From the IMG/VR virus record IMGVR_UViG_3300043410_000417, positions 1 to 61,976 of that record: DNA of 61,976 nucleotides. One strand, written 5' to 3'. Position numbers and translations under genes: made by a program. The DNA is from a virus. The notes under the pieces were generated by a model, which saw only the letters and a program-made list of their open reading frames with translations, was not told the DNA's origin and made no database searches. Position 1 is the first letter of the stretch. The number at the start of each line of letters is the position of its first letter. Below, piece by piece: positions 35,143 through 43,261 of this stretch.

Positions 35143-36320
35143 TACTTTTTAACCTTTAGTAAGTTAGCCTTAGCGAACTCAGATCGGTTTACCAACTTAG
35201 TTGGCTCATTCTTATGATTAACAACGAAACCTTCTGGCTTAGACTTAGTGTCATTAATGTGGTGTTCATAACCACCTTCGTGAGTTTCTAGGTGTTTAAC
35301 TAGAGTATTCTTTGCTTGTTGTAGGTGGTGGTGCATTGAGAACAGATTACCGTAGTGCTCTTTGTTGGCTTCTACGTGGGATACATGTTCTGCAGCTTCT
35401 GCGCGCTTTGCAGTTTGAGACTTCTCAGTCTTAACCTTAGCAGCAGCCTTCTCACCTTGAGACTTAATGTGTTCTTGGAAACCCTTAGCAGATGGAACCT
35501 GATCGTTCTTAACAGTGCTATTGATGTAAGTAGTCATGTGGGAATTTTCACCACGATGCTTTTCTGTAGCTGAATACATCTTTGCGCCATGAGTATCGTG
35601 GATATCTTTGGCAGCACTCATGTGCTTGTGGAATGTTTCCTGAGCCTTCTGTGGATAGCTAATCTTAGAAGTATCGTGTTCAGCAGTGTGGTGAGCAACG
35701 TCTTTGTGCTTGCTGAACTCAGAGTCGCTAACGTGAGGAGTAGCCTTCATAGAAGCCATGTCCTTACCTTCGTACTTGGTGTGAGTAACAACACCTAGCT
35801 TAGCTTCCTTGTGAGCCTTAGCCTGATCGCCCTTAGCTGTATAGGTAATAGTGTTTGGTTTGAAAGAGACGTTACCGCTCTTGTGGTGTTCAACATCACC
35901 GCTGTGCATGATGTCACCTTGATAAACACCCTTCTTAGGAGCAACCTTTGGTAGATGCTTTAGTGCAGCACCTAGCTTATCAACTAGACCTGGAGCATGT
36001 CCATGGTTCTTTTGAATGTCTTCGTGAGTATAGTTTAGCTTAGGGTTCTTGTTAAAGGCAGACTTAGATGCAACGAAGAACTTACCAGACTCTGGGTGGT
36101 GACCGTAAACAACAGATGGAGAACCATCGTACTTCATAGTCAGACCGCTGGACTTGTGACCAGCTTTCATGTGCTCATGGGCTTGAGTTAGCGCACCATG
36201 TGCATGCTCGAAACCTTCATGACCATGCATTAGAGGGCGATCCTCTGCATGGTGAATGTGCTTTAGCTTAGCACCTTCTGCTTCCGCTTCTTCTTTTAAG
36301 AAAGAGATAAATGTCTTCAT
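35142..36320 (-). CDS. Ligase/nucleotidyltransferase-like protein (DUF6267-like) with capsid-targeting N-terminus
   Basis: A 392-residue His-rich protein. Starts MKTFISFLKEEAEAEG, a capsid-targeting-like peptide. Ligase-type motifs follow: LTMKYDGSPSVVYG (motif I KxDG, near residues 62-75), FFVASKSAFNKNP (motif III region), YQGDIMHSG (IIIa), EGFVVNHKNE near 366 (motif IV). This fits the covalent nucleotidyltransferase fold of DNA/RNA ligases and capping enzymes; I recall a DUF6267 family in T4-like phages. Substrate unknown. Delivery with the genome and RNA or DNA end repair are inferred. Confidence 0.62.
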   Translation of the reverse strand: MKTFISFLKEEAEAEGAKLKHIHHAEDRPLMHGHEGFEHAHGALTQAHEHMKAGHKSSGLTMKYDGSPSVVYGHHPESGKFFVASKSAFNKNPKLNYTHEDIQKNHGHAPGLVDKLGAALKHLPKVAPKKGVYQGDIMHSGDVEHHKSGNVSFKPNTITYTAKGDQAKAHKEAKLGVVTHTKYEGKDMASMKATPHVSDSEFSKHKDVAHHTAEHDTSKISYPQKAQETFHKHMSAAKDIHDTHGAKMYSATEKHRGENSHMTTYINSTVKNDQVPSAKGFQEHIKSQGEKAAAKVKTEKSQTAKRAEAAEHVSHVEANKEHYGNLFSMHHHLQQAKNTLVKHLETHEGGYEHHINDTKSKPEGFVVNHKNEPTKLVNRSEFAKANLLKVKK

Positions 36321-36754
36321 TTCATTGACGCCTTTAACATCCAGCTATGCTTTTCGTGGGTATCGATACGATCCGCCAAGAAGTTACATAGCCCGTAGGT
36401 TTTATTTTCCTCACCTAGATCGTAAGCCTTCTTCAGACTTGCGAGTACTTCTAGGTTAGCCTTTTGAATTTCATTTAGAATTCCTTGGATATCTTTAACA
36501 TCACCAGTTGTTTCTGGGATAGTCTTATGATTCCACATCTCTTCTAAAGTACGTGGAGCATATGCATCTAACTTACGAATGTTCTCCGCAAGAGGATCCA
36601 CTGCACCATACACATCTTCATACAGGTCTCCTAGGAAACCATGCCATTGTGGAAAGTCTGCGCCTTCCACATTCCAATGAAACTGATGCACTTTGAAATA
36701 CATTACGAATGTATTTGCCAGTGCAATTCTCAGGGACGTTACCAACTCATCCAT
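36317..36754 (-). CDS. dps: Dps-like ferritin
   Basis: A 145-residue Dps family protein: KVHQFHWNVEGADFPQWHGF with the ferroxidase His and Trp, LYEDVYGAVDPLAENIRKLD with the second-subunit Asp/Glu ligands, then a C-terminal helix DRIDTHEKHSWML. Dps forms 12-subunit shells that oxidise and store iron and bind DNA. Start chosen at MDELVTS, overlapping the stop of the upstream gene; an ATG 15 bases upstream is possible. It lies among proteins with capsid-targeting-like peptides but has none itself. Phage Dps is uncommon. Confidence 0.85.
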   Translation of the reverse strand: MDELVTSLRIALANTFVMYFKVHQFHWNVEGADFPQWHGFLGDLYEDVYGAVDPLAENIRKLDAYAPRTLEEMWNHKTIPETTGDVKDIQGILNEIQKANLEVLASLKKAYDLGEENKTYGLCNFLADRIDTHEKHSWMLKASMK

Positions 36755-37602
36755 TATTTTGTTCTCCATTCTTTGAAGGATTCCTTGAAGAACGGATCGA
36801 ATGGCTTACCGTTGAGTGGCACTGTACCATTCTCAGCTGGGATAGACTTCTCACCAGTCTTCATTTTAATTTGAGACTTTTTTACCTGCTTAACTTCCTG
36901 GAGCCACTTAGAGATAAGTTTACCCTCAGAGCACTTCAAAAGCAAATGATTTGAACCTCGCTTTACAATCTCATACTCTGTGCCTGCACATTCAACGATG
37001 TCGCCCACATTAAAGATCTCGCCTCTGAAGTATTGTTCTCTCAATTCGTTCTTCACCAAGTTAATCTGTTCTTTGATTGGCTCCATACCAGAACCAACTC
37101 GAATGTCGTTCATCAAACGACGACTATCCAATTCACGAATGGAAGTAGGAAGGTTCTTCTTGAACTCTTCATACAAACCCTTTGCAGCAAGACTTCTTGT
37201 AGAGTCTTCGCTGTCTGGATCCTTGTCGCCAATAACTACAGCCTCAACGTTCAACTTCTTTAGAGAGTTAACCTTGTCTGAGCTAGTGACTACAACGATG
37301 TTCTTATAATGTTCTCTTAGGCTCTTGACGATTTCCCCGATGTTATCACCAGACTCTTTGAAGTTGGTTTTCGGGAACACCAGATCAAGATACTGGAGTT
37401 TCTTTTCTACGACTAGAGGATTCTTTTTCGCATCGCTTACATTGGATGCATAGATTACGTGGTCTGCGTTCTTAGACTCAGCCAGTTTTTTGACAGTCTT
37501 GACTAGGAGTTCGTGACCTAGTGTTGGAGGGTTAAACTTCCCACAGGCTAGAACGACAGTCTTTGACGGTAATTGCTTCAGAAATTGTCTGTAATCTTTC
37601 AT
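36754..37602 (-). CDS. Cytidylyltransferase-like protein
   Basis: A 282-residue protein starting MKDYRQFLKQL, again a capsid-targeting-like pattern, then CGKFNPPTLGHELLV (HxGH motif of nucleotidyltransferases), DPDSEDSTRSLAAKG near 140, and a C-terminal beta domain (residues 195-245, EIFNVGDIVECAGTEYEIVKRG) resembling an SH3-type barrel. A paralog of the shorter protein at 34531. Probably adenylyl- or cytidylyltransferase activity; the substrate is unknown. Late promoter TATAAATA lies 28 bases upstream. Confidence 0.65.
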   Translation of the reverse strand: MKDYRQFLKQLPSKTVVLACGKFNPPTLGHELLVKTVKKLAESKNADHVIYASNVSDAKKNPLVVEKKLQYLDLVFPKTNFKESGDNIGEIVKSLREHYKNIVVVTSSDKVNSLKKLNVEAVVIGDKDPDSEDSTRSLAAKGLYEEFKKNLPTSIRELDSRRLMNDIRVGSGMEPIKEQINLVKNELREQYFRGEIFNVGDIVECAGTEYEIVKRGSNHLLLKCSEGKLISKWLQEVKQVKKSQIKMKTGEKSIPAENGTVPLNGKPFDPFFKESFKEWRTK

Positions 37603-37629
37603 TGTAATCCATCTATAAAGTAGTATACT

Positions 37630-37637
37630 TATTTATA
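37630..37637 (-). promoter_or_regulatory. T4-type late promoter
   Basis: Exact TATAAATA on the minus strand, 28 bases upstream of the nucleotidyltransferase gene at 37602. It heads the late block containing Dps, the ligase-like and head proteins. Confidence 0.75.
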
Positions 37638-37644
37638 ATTCGTA

Positions 37645-38940
37645 TTATTTCGTGGCTTTCTTGTCCATCTTGAACGAGATTTTCTTCAGTCCAGGTTGTC
37701 CTGCATTAGCATTATACTCGAATTTGAAGGCTGAAGAACTAAACTCTTTAACGGTATAGCTGATCGTTCTCTGGCTCTTATTGATCTTAATATAGATCTG
37801 AGAGACTACGATGCTATTGGCTGCATCATTTAGGACGCTAAGGTAGGTCTCGTTTTCATTTAGGGTATCGACAAGAGAGTAACCTAGAGGGGATATGATA
37901 AGACCCCAGCGTTTAGCCTTCGTGTCGAAGATACGCTTGGCGATCATATCAGAACCTGCTCTACCGATTAGTTCGTAGAACGGTTGAAGTTCGGCGAGAC
38001 AGGCGGTATGGCTCTTATAGCCAGCTAGAACTGTCTCGCACTGAGCAGCAGTAAAGTCCTTGTTACCGAAGAGGTTCTTCTTCAACCATAGGTATCCAGG
38101 ATGCTTAAGATCCTTCGCTGCTTCGACGATACCATCTACCGTGCTGTTATCGCTAATGGCAATGATAGCCTTTCTAGCGTTTTCCTTAGCAACGACCTGA
38201 TAAGAGTTAGGTCTAAGGATGTCGGCGATAGCATTGATAGAAGGTGGTGCACCTTCGTTGGCTTTAGCTGAAACCGCGATCTTGTTTTTACCCACGTGAG
38301 CGTAATAGTCAACAAGGGCTGCGTTCGACTCGGTTGGGTAGCTGATAGCGTCAACCTTCTTATTAAACTGGTTCATAAACCAGACGGCACCAGAGAGTTC
38401 ACCGAAGTCTTTTGCGATGATGTTAATGTCTGGATCAGAGATAGTGCCGATGTACTTGTCGGAAACCTTCGGGTCTGCTGCAGCTGAAGCAGTTAGTAAT
38501 TCGTTTAGGAATCCCTTAATGTTCTCTGGGGCATCAGAGTTCTTGATACTTGTCTTGACGTTAGTGACGAAGGTAGTCTTAGTAATCTTCTTACCACCGA
38601 AACCTAATCTGTCAGGGGTTAACTGCTTAGTCTTTAGAACACCCTTAGAAGACACAGCGAGAATGAAGTAGATCTTATCACCCTTCTTCGCCCCATCAAT
38701 ACCCTTACCGATCGTTAGCTCTTGAGTTACGTATGTACCAGAGATAGAAACGTCTGTCTCTTTTAACGTGCAGGAAAGGATAGAGTTAAGCAGCTTAAGA
38801 ACGTCGCCAGCATAGCTAATACGTAGGTGTGGACCACCTCTGGATGGCTTCATAGGTTCCACTCCAGCTTTCTTCAAGCCGTCAGAGTAGAACTTAATAA
38901 TGGCACTTTGTGCCTGTTTGCTGGTAGTGATCGCTGCCAT
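37645..38940 (-). CDS. Conserved hypothetical protein, possible PD-(D/E)XK fold
   Basis: A 431-residue protein. In the middle it reads DYYAHVGKNKIAVSAKANEGAPPSINAI (described here by pieces: DYYAHVGK near 210, IAVSAK near 221, GAPPSINA near 229); an S-A-K strand after an upstream acidic residue can be a PD-(D/E)XK nuclease core with an altered catalytic triad, but I am not sure. The N-terminus is helical and the last 60 residues beta-rich. It is preceded by a sigma70-like promoter with an overlapping ATAAATA. Substrate and role unknown. Confidence 0.5.
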   Translation of the reverse strand: MAAITTSKQAQSAIIKFYSDGLKKAGVEPMKPSRGGPHLRISYAGDVLKLLNSILSCTLKETDVSISGTYVTQELTIGKGIDGAKKGDKIYFILAVSSKGVLKTKQLTPDRLGFGGKKITKTTFVTNVKTSIKNSDAPENIKGFLNELLTASAAADPKVSDKYIGTISDPDINIIAKDFGELSGAVWFMNQFNKKVDAISYPTESNAALVDYYAHVGKNKIAVSAKANEGAPPSINAIADILRPNSYQVVAKENARKAIIAISDNSTVDGIVEAAKDLKHPGYLWLKKNLFGNKDFTAAQCETVLAGYKSHTACLAELQPFYELIGRAGSDMIAKRIFDTKAKRWGLIISPLGYSLVDTLNENETYLSVLNDAANSIVVSQIYIKINKSQRTISYTVKEFSSSAFKFEYNANAGQPGLKKISFKMDKKATK

Positions 38941-38949
38941 AGTTATTCA

Positions 38950-38977
38950 ATTATACAAGAATAACTATTTATGTCAA
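38950..38977 (-). promoter_or_regulatory. Sigma70-like promoter with embedded late-like octamer
   Basis: TTGACA (38972-38977), 16 bases, TATAAT (38950-38955); the spacer contains CATAAATA. Upstream of the 37645-38940 gene. Confidence 0.7.
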
Positions 38978-39661
38978 GCGTTTAGAATACTTTCTATCCC
39001 ACTTGGCGATCTGCTGGATGATCTTTTGAGGGGAGATGTTGTTTCTGAAGTCGTAGTTGAACGTCTTCAAGAAATAGTGGAGAGTGGATGAGTCGCGGTA
39101 GGTCTTACATCTCAATAGTAGGGTTTGTACTGGGATGTTAGGCTTCTTCATTTTGAAGTCTAGGTACACACAGTGGGCGTATGCCTGAATCTCATCAAAT
39201 TCAGAAAGGTATCTACGCTCGGCATCTTTGAGAGAATGACCGACTCTCTTATATGGTACGACATACTTACTGTCTTCGTCGTAGCGACGATCGTACTGCA
39301 TAAAGTGGATCATCTCGTGCATCAGAGTCTGGATGACACGATACTTAAACTTATCCCAAGTCTTCTGAGTAAACGTATATTTATCGAAGTTGGTTGTGTA
39401 GATGTGGATGGTGCACTGACGTTCGTCTGGAGCATACTCCCCACCGACAGCCACGTATTTAGACCAAGTCTTCTTCGGAGGATCTCTAAACTCTATTCTA
39501 GTTTTCCACTTCCTAAAATAGTTTGAGAGACCAGACGAGTCATTTTCATACTCGTCTAAGTCTCTCCAGATTTTTGCAGGGATGAGTTTAGCTCTAAATG
39601 GACGCTCATAGAAATTGAGCATATCCATCCAGTCGAAATTAGCTGTTTCTAGGAAATTCAT
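38969..39661 (-). CDS. Putative zinc metallopeptidase (HExxH)
   Basis: A 230-residue protein with HEMIHFMQYD near residue 114, a zincin HExxH motif followed by RRYLSEFDEIQAYAH about 35 residues later, a possible third ligand. No signal peptide. SprT-type or phage metallopeptidases have this layout. A role in prohead or host-protein processing is inferred only. It is followed by the base-modification cassette on the same strand. Confidence 0.65.
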   Translation of the reverse strand: MNFLETANFDWMDMLNFYERPFRAKLIPAKIWRDLDEYENDSSGLSNYFRKWKTRIEFRDPPKKTWSKYVAVGGEYAPDERQCTIHIYTTNFDKYTFTQKTWDKFKYRVIQTLMHEMIHFMQYDRRYDEDSKYVVPYKRVGHSLKDAERRYLSEFDEIQAYAHCVYLDFKMKKPNIPVQTLLLRCKTYRDSSTLHYFLKTFNYDFRNNISPQKIIQQIAKWDRKYSKRLT

Positions 39662-39683
39662 AGCTCCCTAGAAAGCCCCAACC

Positions 39684-40292
39684 TCAACCTAGATGTTGAT
39701 CAAAGAAGGCTAGGACTTTCGCTTGCTCCTGTAAGTTAGTGTTACTAAACTCAGTAATATAGGGCATCAAGTCAAAATTCGATAGTAGATTACTATATTT
39801 AGTCTCGCGCCCTCTTAGGAATTGCTCGGACTGATCGGAGCCTCGTTCCTTGTAGCGTTGTTCTAGGAGATCCTTCGGAGCCTTCAAATAGACCACCTGA
39901 AGGTCAGTGTTCGGGAGACTCATACAAAACTCTAGGAAAGACTGGTTGAAGACTCGGTCACCTTCGAAGAGGATGTTACAGTTATTTGAGGAGATCCACT
40001 CTTGAAGAGGAGGCTGGACTGCCATAGAAAGACGGTCGGTTCCAGCGAAGGTTTCACCTTCCTCGTACTTACCGAGAACATATAGGTCGCGTTCTGCATT
40101 GTAGGAAGCAGAAACCAGTTTGGCTGGCTCACCAACGATCCAGTCCTTACCTTCCATATACTTACGGAAGAGAGTAGTCTTGCCAGTTCCAGGCTGACCA
40201 CCAACCGCGATAATCTTACGGGTTTTCAAAGTATTCTTGATCAGCTTAACTTCGATCTGATCCTGTACGCCTAACTTATCTACAAATGACAT
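39684..40292 (-). CDS. P-loop kinase, 5-hmdU DNA kinase-like
   Basis: A 202-residue P-loop kinase: GGQPGTGKTTLFRKY (residues 31-45), LFEGDRVFNQSF near 109 (Walker B), then LKAPKDLLEQRYKERG with a lid Arg. The fold suits small-molecule or DNA-nucleotide kinases. In phages with hypermodified thymine a P-loop DNA kinase phosphorylates 5-hydroxymethyl-dU in DNA (Lee et al. 2018). Position next to a TET/JBP oxygenase and an aminoacyl-DNA-transferase-like gene supports this role. Sequence alone does not identify the substrate. Confidence 0.7.
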   Translation of the reverse strand: MSFVDKLGVQDQIEVKLIKNTLKTRKIIAVGGQPGTGKTTLFRKYMEGKDWIVGEPAKLVSASYNAERDLYVLGKYEEGETFAGTDRLSMAVQPPLQEWISSNNCNILFEGDRVFNQSFLEFCMSLPNTDLQVVYLKAPKDLLEQRYKERGSDQSEQFLRGRETKYSNLLSNFDLMPYITEFSNTNLQEQAKVLAFFDQHLG

Positions 40293-40301
40293 TTTATATC
40301 C

Positions 40302-41321
40302 TTAAGCAAATGCTTCCAAACCAACTAGAACTGGTTGCTCATCATTGAACATCCATTCCAGATTCTCTAACTTACCAGTATTGACAAAGGATGAGAATCT
40401 CTCCTTATCAATACCCTTCTTATTATCCAAACGCAGGTCGATGGTTTCGTTTCGGGCATCCCACATTACCTGCCATTCGATACCATACCACTCGTCGCCC
40501 TCGCACTTCATAATCTCTTCAGCCTGACGATCTAGGTAGTAACCCAGATAACGTCCATGGTGTTCACGGAAAATCTTCTTGAATGAACACAGGCAGGTTT
40601 CCATTGTGAAGAAGTCTACCTGATCACTTATTGTTGGGAATCTCGCTCTCGTTTCATCCAAGATGGACTTGGCTTCTTGCTCCAGATATACATACTCTGC
40701 TCCAGTAAGTTTCGCATCGTATTTGTCATCTTTTCCAAGGGCGAGAAGAAGCCCGTTACGATGGCTACGAGAGCCATCAAAATCATCAAGCATAAGTGAA
40801 GTAGGGCTAATCCGAATACCAGCGGTATGCTTAAGATGCTGAAGATAAAACCAAGTAGAGTAACGACCAAACTTGTGGAGGCTACCTTTAACGCCTTCCC
40901 AAAGATTGGTAAATGACTGTTCTTCTGTATCACCATAATATGACTCCAATACCTCGCGTTGTGTTTTGTTACCGATAAACTTATGATACGACTCGAACAT
41001 TGCAGGGAGATGCCCCTTGTTCCACTTTGTATCAGTCTGATAGCGCAGACGTTTGTAGTTGGCAGTGTTCCACTGCTCCATACGATCTACAGTGGCTAGT
41101 TCGTAGTCTGGAAATTCATTCATCAGAACCCAAGCAGTTGGCAGGTAGTAGGTGTTACCGTACAACCAGCAAAGCCATAGCTTCTGCTCAGTGTTATGTT
41201 CGTAGCGTTTGTTCAGGTAGTTGGTAGCCCAGACTGCTGGATCACAATCATCATACTTCAATGACCAAGCATACCAACGAATGAACGCCTCACGACGATT
41301 CTGTTTTTCTCTGTAATCCAT
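40302..41321 (-). CDS. Putative amino acid:DNA transferase (aGPT-Pplase-like)
   Basis: A 339-residue alpha-helical protein rich in Trp, Tyr and His: KLWLCWLYGNTYYLPTAWVLM near 50-70, GRYSTWFYLQHL, ISPTSLMLDDFDGSRSHRNGLL near 176-197, and FFTMETCLCSFKKIFREHHGRY near 243-264. This matches, as I recall, the alpha-glutamyl/putrescinyl-thymidine pyrophosphorylase group (Iyer et al. 2013), later shown to include amino acid:DNA transferases acting on phosphorylated hmdU. It follows the kinase by ten bases. The family call is from pattern memory and should be checked. Confidence 0.6.
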   Translation of the reverse strand: MDYREKQNRREAFIRWYAWSLKYDDCDPAVWATNYLNKRYEHNTEQKLWLCWLYGNTYYLPTAWVLMNEFPDYELATVDRMEQWNTANYKRLRYQTDTKWNKGHLPAMFESYHKFIGNKTQREVLESYYGDTEEQSFTNLWEGVKGSLHKFGRYSTWFYLQHLKHTAGIRISPTSLMLDDFDGSRSHRNGLLLALGKDDKYDAKLTGAEYVYLEQEAKSILDETRARFPTISDQVDFFTMETCLCSFKKIFREHHGRYLGYYLDRQAEEIMKCEGDEWYGIEWQVMWDARNETIDLRLDNKKGIDKERFSSFVNTGKLENLEWMFNDEQPVLVGLEAFA

Positions 41322-41962
41322 TATTTCAAAAAGTCTTCAAGTGACGGTTGTTCCATCAATGCTTCACGCAACCAAGCCTTACCGACATAGTCGATAGCTT
41401 CCTGAGTCTTGGCTTTCTTCTTATCACCCCACGTGTACGATTCTAATCCTTCGCGTCGGAATTGCTCTCGCGCTTTTTGTGGAGGTAAAGATTGTAGTGG
41501 GTAGACGATGGCTTTGTCCCGCCATGCGATCTGTTCTGCGCGTGTAGCGAATAGTGGTTGGTCGCTGCGGAGTGAACCAGTGGGGTCAACTGCCCAGAAC
41601 ACCAGACCATTCCGTAAGTGCCAAGTGACAGACGTTGGTGTGCATGATATTTTGAGGCGTTTGACGTTTCGTTCTTCGACTGCGTATTTGATCCACGCAT
41701 CCCAGCATTTCGACGCATAACCTTTTCCTTCTTTTCCTTCTACCGTAACAATCTCGTAAAGGTTAGCGTAGCCATCACGATTGAATGTAGCGAAGATCAA
41801 TGAGACGATCTCACCGTTGTCTTCAAGAGCCATCGGTAAGTTTTTCTCGTAGTTGTGAAATCTAGTCCACAATGAATGTGCAGCCGATAAGAACTTGGTG
41901 TTCCTACCAGCTGGACTTTCATCGATAATCTGTTGGACTTTTGTTGAGTTAATGAATAACAT
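41321..41962 (-). CDS. GNAT-type acetyltransferase-like protein
   Basis: A 213-residue protein with FATFNRDGYANLYEIVTVEGKEGKGYASKCWDAWIKYA (residues about 63-100, cited in pieces: YEIVTVEGKEGKGYAS); the GKGYAS stretch resembles the acetyl-CoA pyrophosphate loop, and KRLKISCTPTSVTWHLRNGL the following beta-alpha unit. GNAT domains acetylate amines, so it could modify an amino group placed on DNA. The start at MLFINSTKV is chosen (14-base overlap); upstream in-frame Met codons at 41983 and 42001 are possible. Confidence 0.65.
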   Translation of the reverse strand: MLFINSTKVQQIIDESPAGRNTKFLSAAHSLWTRFHNYEKNLPMALEDNGEIVSLIFATFNRDGYANLYEIVTVEGKEGKGYASKCWDAWIKYAVEERNVKRLKISCTPTSVTWHLRNGLVFWAVDPTGSLRSDQPLFATRAEQIAWRDKAIVYPLQSLPPQKAREQFRREGLESYTWGDKKKAKTQEAIDYVGKAWLREALMEQPSLEDFLK

Positions 41963-42665
41963 TTTGTAAGTCGACTGCGCCATCAATTTTTTCTTGTTCA
42001 ACCATCATACACAAATCAGAATCGAATCTGAAGTATGTATTCATTGCAATTAGAGTAGTTGGATCTTCAATACCTGCTCGTTTTACAACATCGGCAGTAG
42101 AGGTAATTATACACGCATTGGGTCTAGATGTCAAATATAACGGACGCTTGCCATTACGGAACACTGTAAGCGACTTGGTTCTTCCAAGCATACAGACTGC
42201 AAGGGAAGAATCCTTCCACTTCAACAGAGGAGATTCACCATGACCGAAGGTATGTAGCAAGAGTTCGGTATCGTTCTTACCCTCACACTTGTAACCGTAT
42301 AGCTTCTCCCAGTTCTCTGGAAGTTCTTGAGTGATAACACCGTTGTGAACCACGCTAATAAAAGAGTTGTAGATCGGTTGGTTATACTCGAGATCAGAAG
42401 TGCTGTAACGACAGTGACCGACTAGGTAAAGGTTACCATCTTCGTTGACCATATCGCGAAGGTTATCGTTGTGCATGAACTTCTCAATGAACTGATCAGC
42501 AGGGATAGGCTCTTTGATAGTTTCAATTCCTTTAGACCACTTAGGCAAAAAGGAGATGCCTGTCGCATGCATCCCACGAATACGAGACTCGTGGAAGACG
42601 CGCTTAAGCATCTCGAAATCATCAACAGTTGGCTTTTGAATAATCGCGCCAATTACAGAACACAT
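41949..42665 (-). CDS. Class II glutamine amidotransferase
   Basis: A 238-residue Ntn-type amidotransferase domain: the catalytic Cys follows the initiator Met (MCSVIGAI), with HCRYSTSDLEYNQPI near 83-97, VVHNGVITQ near 104, and FGHGESPLLKWKDSSLAVCML near 138-158. It would release ammonia from glutamine for transfer to a substrate. No synthase domain is fused, so a partner is needed; the aminoacyl-DNA pathway is a candidate. Overlaps the oxygenase stop (TAATG). Confidence 0.87.
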   Translation of the reverse strand: MCSVIGAIIQKPTVDDFEMLKRVFHESRIRGMHATGISFLPKWSKGIETIKEPIPADQFIEKFMHNDNLRDMVNEDGNLYLVGHCRYSTSDLEYNQPIYNSFISVVHNGVITQELPENWEKLYGYKCEGKNDTELLLHTFGHGESPLLKWKDSSLAVCMLGRTKSLTVFRNGKRPLYLTSRPNACIITSTADVVKRAGIEDPTTLIAMNTYFRFDSDLCMMVEQEKIDGAVDLQNVIH

Positions 42666-43261
42666 TATAGAATCTCCAAGTGAGTTAGGTTTTTCTTGCT
42701 ACCCAAAACACCTTTATAAAAAGTATTGAACGCCAAAGAGATTCTAGTCTCTCTGGTGTTATTCACATTCACCCCATGGGGCGTTTGAGAAGGGAACAAA
42801 ATAATGTCTCCCTGCTCAACATCAATAGAACGCATCGGTGAATTGTAAGGTGTCATCTTACTTATCAGCGGACGCAACGGATAGTTGTCCTGCTTTCTAA
42901 ACACCATGAACGGTGCTGGATTTGGTGATAGGTAAATCACTCCACTCACAATGCTGTTTACGTGTATGTGTGTATGGTGAGAAGTATTATACTCATTGAA
43001 GTTCATCCACGATTGGGTGATCTCCAGTGAGACTCCAGAAGCACCCATCACCTTATCTAGATAAGTGTTCAGATGTTGCTGAACCTTTTCTCTTAGGGAA
43101 TCAACTCTATCTAAGACAGCGCTGTCGTTCGATGTAGTGTTTCCATACGTATTGCTATACTCACCACTGGCTCTGATAGAAGCCAGAGAAGATAACTCTT
43201 CATCGCTGAATGTTATCTTCCCCTTATACAAAGGCTCTGGAAAGATTTCCAGAACTTCCAT
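42665..43261 (-). CDS. 2OG-Fe(II) oxygenase, PF13759-like
   Basis: A 198-residue dioxygenase: EITQSWMNFNEYNTSHHTHIHVNSIVSGVIYL supplies the HxH-type ligands near 113-117 and the following strand, DIILFPSQTPHGVNVN the distal His near 165, and RISLAFNTFY the 2OG-binding Arg. A second member lies at 13817. Between a TET/JBP enzyme and a glutamine amidotransferase, so it may add a further oxidation in the same pathway. Its ATG overlaps the TET/JBP stop (ATGA). Confidence 0.8.
   Translation of the reverse strand: MEVLEIFPEPLYKGKITFSDEELSSLASIRASGEYSNTYGNTTSNDSAVLDRVDSLREKVQQHLNTYLDKVMGASGVSLEITQSWMNFNEYNTSHHTHIHVNSIVSGVIYLSPNPAPFMVFRKQDNYPLRPLISKMTPYNSPMRSIDVEQGDIILFPSQTPHGVNVNNTRETRISLAFNTFYKGVLGSKKNLTHLEIL

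Noticed and set aside
37645-38940. Restriction-like nuclease
   Set aside because: Only an S-A-K strand hints at a PD-(D/E)XK core; the usual D and E/Q residues are not clear, so function is left open.
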